The notes under the pieces are model-generated. The model saw nothing but the letters and a program-made list of their open reading frames with translations. It searched no databases and was not told the DNA's origin. From NCBI GenBank assembly GCA_030684515.1, contig JAUXVJ010000024.1, positions 1 through 39,662 on the forward strand: a DNA stretch of 39,662 nt, written 5' to 3'. Below, piece by piece: positions 20,907-30,591 of the stretch (position 1 is its first letter; every line of letters begins with the position of its first letter). The DNA is from Actinomycetota bacterium (lineage in GTDB: Bacteria; Actinomycetota; Actinomycetes; S36-B12). The translations under genes were made by a program, and so were the position numbers.

Positions 20907-21634
20907 GGTTCCCACCGGAAACTACGACGTGCCAACAGCACGCCGAGCACTGTCCACGCTGCAAGCACGCCAATTGACAGGGCCGGGAAGGTGCCGGATT
21001 CCAGAGACTGCCGCAGTCCGTTAGCAAGCGCGGCGCTGGGCAGCAGGTCAATCACTGCCCCAACGGCGCCGGGCATCTGCGAAGTTGCGATGGCCACGCC
21101 CCCGAAGGCGATGAAGAGCAGGAAGAGCCCGTTGGCTATCGCAAGTACTGCCTCTGCTCGAAATACGCCTGCCAGCACCATGGCCCAGGAGACCCACGCG
21201 GCGGCGGCCAGCAGGCCCACGAGAAGCGCAGGTAGGACACCGCGAAGAACGGGCTGCCAGGAAAGAAAGAACCCAAGAACAATGACGACCACTGCGGAAA
21301 TCGCAGTCAGTGCCGCCGTCGCAAGAAACTTGCCGGCGATCAGATCAAGGCGAGTCAGTGGCGTTGTCCCCAAGTACCGAAGCGCACCTGAACGACGTTC
21401 GAATCCAGTACCGATAGCCAGGGAAGTAAAGCAGGTGGCCATGATGCTGACGGCCAGCACGGTAGGGACAGCCGAGTTGATGCTCTTGGTCGCCAAGCCC
21501 GACAGTCCCAGGGCGAAAAGCAGGAGCACAGGAACGATGAACATCAGCAGAAGCTGCTCCCCATTGCGCAGGAGAAGGCGAAGCTCCCAGCGCGCGTGGG
21601 CGCGGGTGCGGGCTGTCGATGACGTCTGGCTCAT
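20903..21634 (-). CDS. ABC-2 type exporter permease
   Basis: A 243-residue membrane protein with six hydrophobic segments (roughly 27-47, 52-78, 103-126, 133-158, 163-182, 215-238) in the ABC-2 permease pattern. The ERRSGALRYLGTTPLTR segment, a cytosolic coupling region typical of the family, lies near 78-94. Its ATG overlaps the preceding ATPase stop by 4 bases, so the two form one exporter. The substrate is not known. The position between sufR and ctaA recurs in actinobacteria, which hints at a role linked to heme, oxidase or redox but proves none. Confidence 0.88.
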   Translation of the reverse strand: MSQTSSTARTRAHARWELRLLLRNGEQLLLMFIVPVLLLFALGLSGLATKSINSAVPTVLAVSIMATCFTSLAIGTGFERRSGALRYLGTTPLTRLDLIAGKFLATAALTAISAVVVIVLGFFLSWQPVLRGVLPALLVGLLAAAAWVSWAMVLAGVFRAEAVLAIANGLFLLFIAFGGVAIATSQMPGAVGAVIDLLPSAALANGLRQSLESGTFPALSIGVLAAWTVLGVLLARRSFRWEP

Positions 21635-22533
21635 CTGATTTCCGCCGCTGATGTGTCGATCAATAGTTCTTCAAGGGTGCGGTCGCCAATGCCCAAATCG
21701 GTCACCATCACTCCTTGCATCGCGCCCCAGGCGGTGATGCGAGACATGATTTCAGGGGTCGGCGCGCCGGAAACCACGTACTTGCCGGGTTGGGTCTCAT
21801 CCACGGAATACCCAGAGGGCAGCATCGCTGCCAGCTGATGGCGATCCAGGCCAGCTGGCCCGCCAAAGGACAGCGCATTGCGCGTGCCAGTGAGTTCGGC
21901 GAGGGTTCCGCGCATCGCAACCTTCCCCTGAGACATCACAGTGATCGAATCCGCCAGATCCTCGACATCAGGGAGCATGTGAGTCGTCAGGACAATCGCC
22001 ACGCCTGCATTGCGTCGGTCTTTCAGTAGATCCAGGAGGTTGCGCCGAGCAAGGGCATCCAGACCGGCAGTGGGTTCGTCCAAGAAGAGCAACTCAGGGC
22101 GCCCGAGCAGAGCCGCCGCAAGCTTGACTCGCTGCTGCTCGCCGCCGGAAAGCCGACGAGTCTGGGTGCGGTTGCTCGGATCGATGCCCACGGCCGAGAG
22201 CAAAGTGCCGGGATCGTCGTGCTGCGGGTAGAGCTTGGCTAGGTATTGCAGCCATTCCAGTGGCCGAGCAGTGGGGTACAGGCCGCCGATCTGCAGCATC
22301 ACGCCCATTCGCGATCGAACCTGCGCAGACGCGGGAGGAAGGCCAAAGAGGCTGACAGTGCCGGCATCAGGGGCTCGCAAGTTGCAGGCGACCTCGATCG
22401 TGCTGGATTTACCCGCCCCATTTGGACCGAGAATTGCGGTAATTTGTCCGTACTCGGCAGAAAAGCTGACTCCGTCCACGGCCCGAAGATCACCGTATTT
22501 CACGACGAGATCAGAGATTTCCACCACAGCCAC
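21631..22533 (-). CDS. ABC exporter ATP-binding protein
   Basis: ATPase subunit paired with the following permease. From the GTG at 22533 it has 300 residues: Walker A GPNGAGKSS at 36-44, signature LSGGEQQRV, Walker B LLFLDEPTAGLD and the H-loop TTHML. The start is chosen because the homology begins there (VEISDLVVKYGD) and TATGCT lies exactly 6 bases upstream; in-frame GTGs two and three codons on are alternatives, and an open frame further upstream lacks similarity. A C-terminal extension of about 80 residues after the ATPase core is common in ABC-2 systems of this type. It diverges from sufR. Confidence 0.9.
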   Translation of the reverse strand: MAVVEISDLVVKYGDLRAVDGVSFSAEYGQITAILGPNGAGKSSTIEVACNLRAPDAGTVSLFGLPPASAQVRSRMGVMLQIGGLYPTARPLEWLQYLAKLYPQHDDPGTLLSAVGIDPSNRTQTRRLSGGEQQRVKLAAALLGRPELLFLDEPTAGLDALARRNLLDLLKDRRNAGVAIVLTTHMLPDVEDLADSITVMSQGKVAMRGTLAELTGTRNALSFGGPAGLDRHQLAAMLPSGYSVDETQPGKYVVSGAPTPEIMSRITAWGAMQGVMVTDLGIGDRTLEELLIDTSAAEIR

Positions 22534-22539
22534 CCCATG

Positions 22540-22545
22540 AGCATA
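22540..22545 (-). promoter_or_regulatory. Candidate -10 element for a leaderless ABC-exporter message
   Basis: TATGCT (minus strand) is 6 bases before the GTG at 22533. No ribosome site fits. The start choice and this element support each other, so the evidence is partly circular. Confidence 0.4.
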
Positions 22546-22598
22546 GGCAGACCGGGCAGCCAACTGACCCCCGGGTTTTGCGCCGAGTAGCAATTACG

Positions 22599-22612
22599 CA
22601 ACAATGGAGTTG
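22599..22612 (+). promoter_or_regulatory. SufR-type operator CAAC-N6-GTTG at the sufR start
   Basis: CAAC (22599-22602), six bases, then GTTG (22609-22612) is exactly the inverted repeat known for SufR repressors. Its last G is the first base of the sufR GTG start codon. A weak -10-like AACAAT at 22600-22605 lies inside it, six bases before the start, so a bound repressor would block the promoter of the whole suf operon. An additional TTGCG/CGCAA dyad spans 22578-22601. Confidence 0.75.
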
Positions 22613-23274
22613 TGAAATTCCCCGGAGAGGCCGCAGAGCGAGTAGCGCGCAGTCTGCTGGACCAAGGTCCGGGCACCCCCACGCAATTGGCGAAGCGACT
22701 GACGTTGACCTCCGCCGCCGTGCGCAAGTCGCTCGCTGCGCTCACGGCCGATGGGCTCGTAAGTGGAGCTGACCGCGCACCCTATGGACCCGCGCCGGCC
22801 CGACGCCGTGGTCGCCCGAGTCAGGTGTTCAGCCTTACCGCCAAGGGACACGCTGCATTGAGCCAGGAATACGACGATCTTGCCATTGAAGCGCTGCGAT
22901 TTGTTGCGCAAGAACAGGGTCGAGCCGGCGTCGCTCGTTTTGCTCGTGCGCGCGCGGACAAGTTGATGGTTGACATCCAACCTTGCGGGCAGGCTCCGGT
23001 GGCTGCTCTTGATCAACTCGCGAAGATCTTGACTGATGCTGGCTACGCCGCGTCGATCGAGCACACCAGTGACGGCGGCCCGTCGGTGCAGCTGTGTCAG
23101 CACCACTGTCCGGTCGTCGATGCGGCTGCCGAATTTCCCGAGCTTTGCCAAGCAGAAACCCAGGCCTTGAGCGATGCCCTTGGCTTGCACGTCACCCGGC
23201 TGGCCACCTTGGCCAAGGGCGATGGCGTGTGCACAACAGTGATTCCACTCGTCCAGCGAAAGGCACTCGCATGA
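22612..23274 (+). CDS. sufR: SufR family iron-sulfur-sensing transcriptional repressor
   Basis: DeoR/ArsR-like winged-helix regulator that senses its own Fe-S cluster and represses the suf operon when clusters are plentiful. The 220 residues have the N-terminal HTH (about 18-50) and a wing with [16 protein letters not shown] (64-79). Putative cluster cysteines are C162 and C166 (QLCQHHCP) and C179 (FPELC), with C207 nearby. The GTG has GGAG only 2 bases away, too close for a standard ribosome site, so the transcript may be leaderless. Its stop overlaps sufB by 4 bases (ATGA). It is the first gene of the SUF operon. Confidence 0.93.
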   Translation: MKFPGEAAERVARSLLDQGPGTPTQLAKRLTLTSAAVRKSLAALTADGLVSGADRAPYGPAPARRRGRPSQVFSLTAKGHAALSQEYDDLAIEALRFVAQEQGRAGVARFARARADKLMVDIQPCGQAPVAALDQLAKILTDAGYAASIEHTSDGGPSVQLCQHHCPVVDAAAEFPELCQAETQALSDALGLHVTRLATLAKGDGVCTTVIPLVQRKALA

Positions 23275-24683
23275 GTACAGAACAAGCAGCGACCATCGAC
23301 GAGTTGGGGCGCTATGACTTCGGCTGGCACGACCCGGACTCTGCAGGCACCAATGCCCGTCGCGGGCTGAGTGAAGAAGTCGTTCGCGATATCAGTGCCA
23401 AGAAGAATGAACCGGAGTGGATGCTGGAGATGCGACTGAAGGGTCTGCGCCTGTTCGATCGCAAGCCCATGCCAACCTGGGGCTCGGACCTCAGCGGCAT
23501 CGACTTCCAGAACATCAAGTACTTCGTGCGCTCCACTGAGAAGCAGGCCACCAGCTGGGAAGACCTGCCCGATGACATCAAGAACACCTATGACCGCCTT
23601 GGCATCCCCGAAGCAGAGAAGCAGCGACTCGTTGCTGGCGTAGCTGCGCAGTACGAGTCAGAGGTGGTGTACCACAAGATTCGCGAGGATCTTGAGGAGC
23701 AGGGTGTGCTGTTCCTGGACACCGACACAGCTCTGCGCGAGCAGCCCGAGATGTTCAGGGAGTACTTCGGCACTGTCATTCCTGTAGGTGACAACAAGTT
23801 TGCTGCACTGAATACGGCTGTCTGGTCTGGAGGATCCTTCATCTACGTACCCAAGGGCGTGCACGTTGAAATCCCTCTGCAGGCCTACTTCCGTATCAAC
23901 ACCGAGAACATGGGTCAGTTCGAGCGGACGCTGATGATCATTGATGAGGGTGCCTACGTGCACTATGTCGAAGGTTGCACCGCTCCGATCTACTCCTCAG
24001 ACTCCTTGCACTCTGCCGTTGTGGAAATCATCGTGAAGAAGGGTGCTCGCTGCCGTTATACGACGATTCAGAATTGGTCCAACAACGTCTACAACCTGGT
24101 GACCAAGCGTGCCGTGGCGCATGAGGGTGCGACCATGGAATGGGTCGATGGCAACCTTGGCTCCAAAGTCACCATGAAATACCCAGCTGTGTGGCTCATG
24201 GGCGAGCGTGCTCATGGCGAGACTCTTTCGATTGCGTTTGCGGGCGCCGGCCAGCATCAGGACGCTGGCTCCAAGATGGTGCACGCTGCGCCGAACACGA
24301 CTTCCACCATCGTCTCCAAATCCGTCGCGCGCGGGGGCGGTCGCACTTCATACCGCGGGCTCGTGCAGATCAACGAGGGCTGTCATGGTTCGCGTGCCAC
24401 GGTGAAGTGCGACGCATTGCTCGTTGACGACGAATCGCGTTCGGACACCTACCCCTACATCGATGTTCGTGAAGACGATGTGTCGATGGGCCACGAAGCG
24501 ACCGTGTCAAAGATCAGCGACACCCAGTTGTTCTATTTGATGTCTCGCGGAATGACCGAGGACGAGGCCATGGCCATGATCGTCCGCGGCTTCATCGAGC
24601 CGATCGCCCGCGAACTGCCGATGGAGTATGCCTTGGAGCTCAACCGACTGATCGAAATGCAGATGGAGGGCGCGGTCGGATGA
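23271..24683 (+). CDS. sufB: Fe-S cluster assembly protein SufB
   Basis: Scaffold subunit of the SufBCD complex on which Fe-S clusters are built. The start at 23271 gives 470 residues, the usual length; an upstream open extension lies within sufR and is not coding in this frame. Family blocks are clear: [48 protein letters not shown], and near the C-terminus [14 protein letters not shown] and [17 protein letters not shown]. The ATG overlaps the sufR stop, and its stop overlaps sufD by 4 bases. Confidence 0.98.
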   Translation: MSTEQAATIDELGRYDFGWHDPDSAGTNARRGLSEEVVRDISAKKNEPEWMLEMRLKGLRLFDRKPMPTWGSDLSGIDFQNIKYFVRSTEKQATSWEDLPDDIKNTYDRLGIPEAEKQRLVAGVAAQYESEVVYHKIREDLEEQGVLFLDTDTALREQPEMFREYFGTVIPVGDNKFAALNTAVWSGGSFIYVPKGVHVEIPLQAYFRINTENMGQFERTLMIIDEGAYVHYVEGCTAPIYSSDSLHSAVVEIIVKKGARCRYTTIQNWSNNVYNLVTKRAVAHEGATMEWVDGNLGSKVTMKYPAVWLMGERAHGETLSIAFAGAGQHQDAGSKMVHAAPNTTSTIVSKSVARGGGRTSYRGLVQINEGCHGSRATVKCDALLVDDESRSDTYPYIDVREDDVSMGHEATVSKISDTQLFYLMSRGMTEDEAMAMIVRGFIEPIARELPMEYALELNRLIEMQMEGAVG

Positions 24684-25816
24684 GCACGGTCACCACTCCA
24701 CCCCTGGATCTGTCTCCTCGGGTGCACTCCTTCAATGCCCTCGATTTCGACGCGCCCACAGGGCGCGAAGAAGAATGGCGCTTTTCACCGGTCGAGGGCT
24801 TGCGCAAATTCTTCGTGCTTGACGAACAGGCAGGCAGCGTCATTGGCACGGCCGTCGGATCTGGTTCACAGTTGCTGACAGTGATCCCTCACGCTGAAAT
24901 CCCCACCCGATCCATTCCCTCGGACCTGCCTTCGGCGGTTGCGCGCGCTGGTGTGCGCCAGGGCAATCTCATCGCGATTCCGGCAGAAGCGCAGTTGGTC
25001 GAGCCGATCGTCGTTGATCTGGTCTCAACCACCCCACAGTCCTACCAGCATGTGGAGATCGTTGCCGGGGCCTTCAGCACTGCAACGGTCGTGCTTCGCC
25101 AGCAGCTGTCTGGCGATGTCAACGGCACGATCTCAGCGACAGTGGGCGATGGAGCCCAACTCACGGTGATCACTGTGCTCGAAGGTGAACTCACGCCCGC
25201 ATATGCGATGCACATGCCGGTGTTTGTCGGCCGCGATGCAGCATATGTCGGCGCGCTGGCTGCACTTGCTGGTGGCGCAGTGCGCATCAACGCAACCGTG
25301 GAGTACCTGTCCACTGGTGGAAAGGCTGAACTCCTTGGTGCCTTCCTCGCCGAGACCGGGCAGCACATAGAGCAGCGAGTGTTCGTCGAGCACGTGCAGC
25401 CGCATTGCATCAGCGATGTTCTGTACAAGGGCGCATTGATGAGCCCTGGTGCGCGTAGCGCATGGATCGGTGACGTACTTGTGCGCAAGACAGCCCTTGG
25501 CACTGACACCCATCAGGTCAACCGCAACTTGCTGCTGTCTGAGGGTGCGCGTGCCGACTCAGTGCCAAATCTCGAACTGGAGACTGGCGAGATTGTTCGC
25601 GCCGGTCACGCCAGTGCTACGGGTCGATTCGATGACGAGCAGTTGTTCTACTTGCAGTCACGCGGACTGCCGCTTGACGTGGCGCGTCAGCTCGTAGTGC
25701 GGGGCTTTTTCGCAGAAGTGCTCAGCCGCATGGGTAACGCTGCATGGAGCGACATTCTTCTTGCGCAGATTTCCGAGCGACTGGGCATCACGGTTTCGGA
25801 TGACAACGATGAGTGA
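24680..25816 (+). CDS. sufD: Fe-S cluster assembly protein SufD
   Basis: Partner of SufB in the SufBCD scaffold. The 378 residues share the beta-helix fold and the C-terminal block found in Suf[44 protein letters not shown] and [13 protein letters not shown]. The N-terminal [15 protein letters not shown] segment is typical. ATGA overlap with sufB; the stop overlaps the start of the Rieske ferredoxin gene by 8 bases. Confidence 0.96.
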   Translation: MSTVTTPPLDLSPRVHSFNALDFDAPTGREEEWRFSPVEGLRKFFVLDEQAGSVIGTAVGSGSQLLTVIPHAEIPTRSIPSDLPSAVARAGVRQGNLIAIPAEAQLVEPIVVDLVSTTPQSYQHVEIVAGAFSTATVVLRQQLSGDVNGTISATVGDGAQLTVITVLEGELTPAYAMHMPVFVGRDAAYVGALAALAGGAVRINATVEYLSTGGKAELLGAFLAETGQHIEQRVFVEHVQPHCISDVLYKGALMSPGARSAWIGDVLVRKTALGTDTHQVNRNLLLSEGARADSVPNLELETGEIVRAGHASATGRFDDEQLFYLQSRGLPLDVARQLVVRGFFAEVLSRMGNAAWSDILLAQISERLGITVSDDNDE

Positions 25817-26168
25817 ATTCGTCCGGGTAGCAGATCTCGCAGACATTCCCGAGGGATCTGCGCTCAAGGTGCTCGTGGGTAACAAGGCAGTAGCGGTGGT
25901 GAATACCAGAGAAGGCGTATTCGCAGTCTCCGATATCTGCTCGCACGCAGATGTCTCATTGGCTGAGGGTGAGGTTGACGGCTGCACTCTTGAATGCTGG
26001 CTGCACGGTTCGCAATTCGATCTGCGCACCGGCCTGCCGCTCAGCCCGCCAGCCATCGCTCGCGTTGACACCTACCAAGTCCGGCTCGTAGATGACGGTG
26101 CCAGCACCCAAGTCGAAGTCGCCACTGAACCAGAACCCTGGAACCCTGAAGAAAGGCCCTCAGCATGA
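25809..26168 (+). CDS. Rieske-type [2Fe-2S] ferredoxin in the suf operon
   Basis: A 119-residue soluble Rieske ferredoxin similar to dioxygenase ferredoxin subunits. The cluster ligands are C44-S-H46 and C63-W-L-H66. No signal peptide or membrane segment is present. The start at 25809 ([10 protein letters not shown]) fits homologues; an ATG three codons upstream is an alternative. It lies between sufD and sufC with overlaps on both sides, an arrangement kept across actinobacteria. No oxygenase partner is nearby, so an electron-transfer role in cluster assembly is a reasonable inference but not shown. Confidence 0.92.
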   Translation: MSEFVRVADLADIPEGSALKVLVGNKAVAVVNTREGVFAVSDICSHADVSLAEGEVDGCTLECWLHGSQFDLRTGLPLSPPAIARVDTYQVRLVDDGASTQVEVATEPEPWNPEERPSA

Positions 26169-26929
26169 GCTCACTCGTGATCAGCAATCTCCACGCACAG
26201 GTGGAGACCGATCTTGGACCCAAGGACATCCTTCGCGGAGTGGATCTGACCGTTGACTCCGGCCGCACTCACGCCGTCATGGGTCCCAACGGCTCAGGCA
26301 AGTCCACCTTGGCTTATGTCATAGCCGGTCATCCGCGCTACATCGTCACCCAGGGCTCGATCACTCTGGACGGTGAGGACGTGCTGTCGATGACGGTAGA
26401 CCAACGCGCTCGCGCAGGCTTGTTTCTGGCGATGCAGTATCCAGTCGAGGTTCCTGGCGTCTCGGTTGCCAACTTCCTGCGCACTTCTGTGACTGCGGTA
26501 CGAGGCGAGGCTCCCAAGCTGCGCACCTGGATCAAGGAATTGAAGGATGCCATGGCCGCCATCTCGATGGATTCCTCCTTCGCCGAACGCAATCTGAATG
26601 AAGGCTTCTCAGGTGGCGAAAAGAAGCGACTGGAAATCCTTCAGCTGAGCATGCTTCGTCCAAAGATCGCCATCTTGGATGAGACGGACTCCGGACTCGA
26701 TGTCGATGCTCTGCGCGTTGTCTCCGAAGGTGTCAATCGCTTCCGCGAAGAGACCGGCGCTGGCACTTTGCTCATCACGCACTACACCCGCATTCTGCGC
26801 TATATCGCAGCCGACGTCGTGCACGTCTTCGCAGACGGACGCATCGTGGAAACCGGTGGACCTGAACTTGCAGACGTGCTTGAAGCCGATGGCTACGAGC
26901 GATTCACGTCCATCACAAGGAGTGCCTAA
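26165..26929 (+). CDS. sufC: Fe-S cluster assembly ATPase SufC
   Basis: ABC-type ATPase of the SufBCD scaffold; it powers the cluster-assembly cycle rather than transport. The 254 residues show Walker A GPNGSGKST at 40-48, signature FSGGEKKR, Walker B ILDETDSGLD (SufC-type ETDSGLD rather than EPT) and the H-loop ITHY. ATGA overlap with the Rieske gene; sufS begins 5 bases after its stop. Confidence 0.98.
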   Translation: MSSLVISNLHAQVETDLGPKDILRGVDLTVDSGRTHAVMGPNGSGKSTLAYVIAGHPRYIVTQGSITLDGEDVLSMTVDQRARAGLFLAMQYPVEVPGVSVANFLRTSVTAVRGEAPKLRTWIKELKDAMAAISMDSSFAERNLNEGFSGGEKKRLEILQLSMLRPKIAILDETDSGLDVDALRVVSEGVNRFREETGAGTLLITHYTRILRYIAADVVHVFADGRIVETGGPELADVLEADGYERFTSITRSA

Positions 26930-26933
26930 GCAA

Positions 26934-28208
26934 GTGTTCGATGTGCAGGCCGTCAAGGCTGACTTTCCAATCCTGGCAACCACAGTTCATGGTGGCCAGA
27001 GATTGGTGTACCTCGACAGTGGTGCTACCTCGCAGAAGCCGAGCTACGTGCTTGATGCTGAACGCTCGTACTACGAGCAGTCCAACGCCGCGGTGCATCG
27101 CGGAGCTCACGCTCTTGCCGAGGCTGCGACTGAGGCCTTTGAACAGGCGCGCGCAACGATCGCCGGATTCGTGGGCGCTCAGGCGCACGACCTCATCTTC
27201 ACCAAGAACGCGACCGAGGGATTGAACCTCGCGGCCTACGCATTCTCCAATGCCACAGCCATTGCTCAATGGGACAGTGCAGCGACCGATCCGCGTTTCG
27301 TCTTGAAGCCCGGCGACTCAATTGTCGTCACCGAGATGGAGCATCACTCCAACCTGGTGCCATGGCAGGAGGTCTGTCGCAAGACAGGCGCCACCCTCAG
27401 GTGGATCCCATTGACCGACGACGGTCGACTGGATCTCAGCCACCTTGATTCGATCATCGACGAGACCACGCGCGTGGTTAGCGTTGTGCACCAATCCAAC
27501 ATTCTGGGCACCATCAATCCGGTTCGACTCATCATGGATCGCGCGCATGCAGTGGGGGCCATTGGCGTGGTCGACGCCTGCCAGTCCATTCCGCACATGC
27601 CGGTCAACGTCAATGAAGTCGGCGCTGACCTCATCGCGTGGAGTGGCCACAAGATGCTCGGACCAACGGGTATCGGTTGCCTCTGGGGCACCGCCGATGT
27701 GCTGACATCGATGCCGCCGTTCCTGTCGGGTGGATCAATGATCGAACTGGTCCAGATGGAATCTGCGACTTTCGCGGCACCACCGCAGCGCTTCGAAGCC
27801 GGTACGCCCGTCGTAGCTCAGGCGGTGGCACTCGGGGCGGCTGTGCAGTACCTGGACAAGCTCGGCATGGTCAATGTTGCCGCGCACGAACTCGACCTGA
27901 CTGCCTACGCACTTGAGGGCTTGAACAAGCTCGATGGCGTGCGCGTCATTGGTCCAAACAGCACTATCGATCGCGGCAGTGCTATTTCCTTCGTAGTCGA
28001 TGGGCTGCATCCGCACGATGTGGGACAGGTTCTGGACAGCAGGGGAGTGGCAGTGCGCGTTGGACACCATTGCGCATGGCCCACCTGCCGTCGATTCGGC
28101 GTACCGTCGACCACTCGCATGTCCCCATACATCTACAACGATGAGGCAGACATCGATGCTGCGTTGCTCGGCATCGTGGCTGCCCAGGAATTCTTCGGAG
28201 TGAAGTGA
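26934..28208 (+). CDS. sufS: Cysteine desulfurase SufS
   Basis: PLP enzyme that takes sulfur from cysteine and passes it as persulfide to SufU. From the GTG at 26934 it has 424 residues. The PLP lysine is K240 in AWSGHKMLGPTGIG, EMEHHSN (134-140) gives the cofactor-stacking histidine, and the catalytic cysteine is C380 in RVGHHCAWP. AAGGAG lies 11 bases upstream; a GTG three codons further in is possible. A longer open frame upstream runs out of frame through sufC and is not used. Its stop overlaps the sufU ATG by one base. Confidence 0.96.
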   Translation: MFDVQAVKADFPILATTVHGGQRLVYLDSGATSQKPSYVLDAERSYYEQSNAAVHRGAHALAEAATEAFEQARATIAGFVGAQAHDLIFTKNATEGLNLAAYAFSNATAIAQWDSAATDPRFVLKPGDSIVVTEMEHHSNLVPWQEVCRKTGATLRWIPLTDDGRLDLSHLDSIIDETTRVVSVVHQSNILGTINPVRLIMDRAHAVGAIGVVDACQSIPHMPVNVNEVGADLIAWSGHKMLGPTGIGCLWGTADVLTSMPPFLSGGSMIELVQMESATFAAPPQRFEAGTPVVAQAVALGAAVQYLDKLGMVNVAAHELDLTAYALEGLNKLDGVRVIGPNSTIDRGSAISFVVDGLHPHDVGQVLDSRGVAVRVGHHCAWPTCRRFGVPSTTRMSPYIYNDEADIDAALLGIVAAQEFFGVK

Positions 28209-28663
28209 TGGAATTGGACTCGCTGTATCAAGAAATCATTCTTGATCACTACAAGCATCCGCGAGGTCGGGGACTGCTTGAACAGCCCCTTGGAAGCGCT
28301 CATCACATCAATCCCACCTGCGGTGACGAGATCACTGTGCAGGTCTCACGCAATGCCGAAGGCGGACTTGAGATTGGCTATGAAGGTCAAGGCTGTTCGA
28401 TTTCGCAGGCAAGTGCGAGCGTTCTCACCGAACTGCTGACTGGCCATTCGGTTGCCGATAGCCAGAAGGCTCGCGAGGCCTTCATGGCCTTGATGCATGC
28501 TCAAGGCCAAAGTGAACCTGATGAAGAGGTTCTGGGGGACGCTGTGGCATTTGCCGGAGTTGCGAAGTTTCCCGCGAGGGTGAAGTGTGCGCTGTTGGCC
28601 TGGATGGCCCTTCAAGACGCGGAAATCAAAGCTGGTTTGCTGAGCAAGGGAGATGGTTCATGA
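28208..28663 (+). CDS. sufU: Sulfur-transfer protein SufU
   Basis: Zinc protein that accepts sulfur from SufS; Gram-positive counterpart of SufE. The 151 residues hold the zinc ligands C38, D40 (TCGDE), C63 (GQGCSISQAS) and C127 (VKCALLAW). The LYQEIILDHYKHPRG opening is diagnostic. ATG 28208 has GGAG 7 bases upstream; the GTG one codon earlier is possible. It overlaps sufS by 1 base and the next gene by 4. No SufE is present in the operon, consistent with the Firmicute/actinobacterial SUF type. Confidence 0.97.
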   Translation: MELDSLYQEIILDHYKHPRGRGLLEQPLGSAHHINPTCGDEITVQVSRNAEGGLEIGYEGQGCSISQASASVLTELLTGHSVADSQKAREAFMALMHAQGQSEPDEEVLGDAVAFAGVAKFPARVKCALLAWMALQDAEIKAGLLSKGDGS

Positions 28664-28974
28664 ATGTTGCCACTGAGGACGATGTCCTGGAGGCCATGCG
28701 TGACGTGGTGGATCCTGAGTTGGGCATCAACGTTGTTGATCTCGGCCTTATCTACGGCGTGAGCGTGGACGATTCCAATATTGCAACTGTGGACATGACT
28801 CTGACTTCGGCTGCCTGCCCGCTCACCGATGTCATTGAGGATCAGACCCGAGCTGCATTGACTCCAGTCGTGGCTGATTTCCGCATCAATTGGGTCTGGA
28901 TGCCACCGTGGGGACCCGACAAGATCACCGACGACGGGCGCGACATGCTGCGCTCACTCGGATTTAACGTGTGA
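28660..28974 (+). CDS. sufT: MIP18/DUF59 family Fe-S assembly protein (SufT-like)
   Basis: A 104-residue protein of the MIP18 (DUF59) family, linked to maturation of Fe-S proteins. VVDPELGINVVDLGLIYG is at 16-33, and TSAACPLTDVIE (49-60) contains the conserved C53. The WMPPWGPDKI ending is typical of the version found after sufU in actinobacteria. GGGAG lies before the ATG, which overlaps the sufU stop by 4 bases. The ABC-F gene begins 4 bases after its stop. Confidence 0.93.
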   Translation: MNVATEDDVLEAMRDVVDPELGINVVDLGLIYGVSVDDSNIATVDMTLTSAACPLTDVIEDQTRAALTPVVADFRINWVWMPPWGPDKITDDGRDMLRSLGFNV

Positions 28975-28978
28975 ACGA

Positions 28979-30577
<1,599 letters not shown>

Positions 30578-30591
30578 AGGATTGAGGCTCG

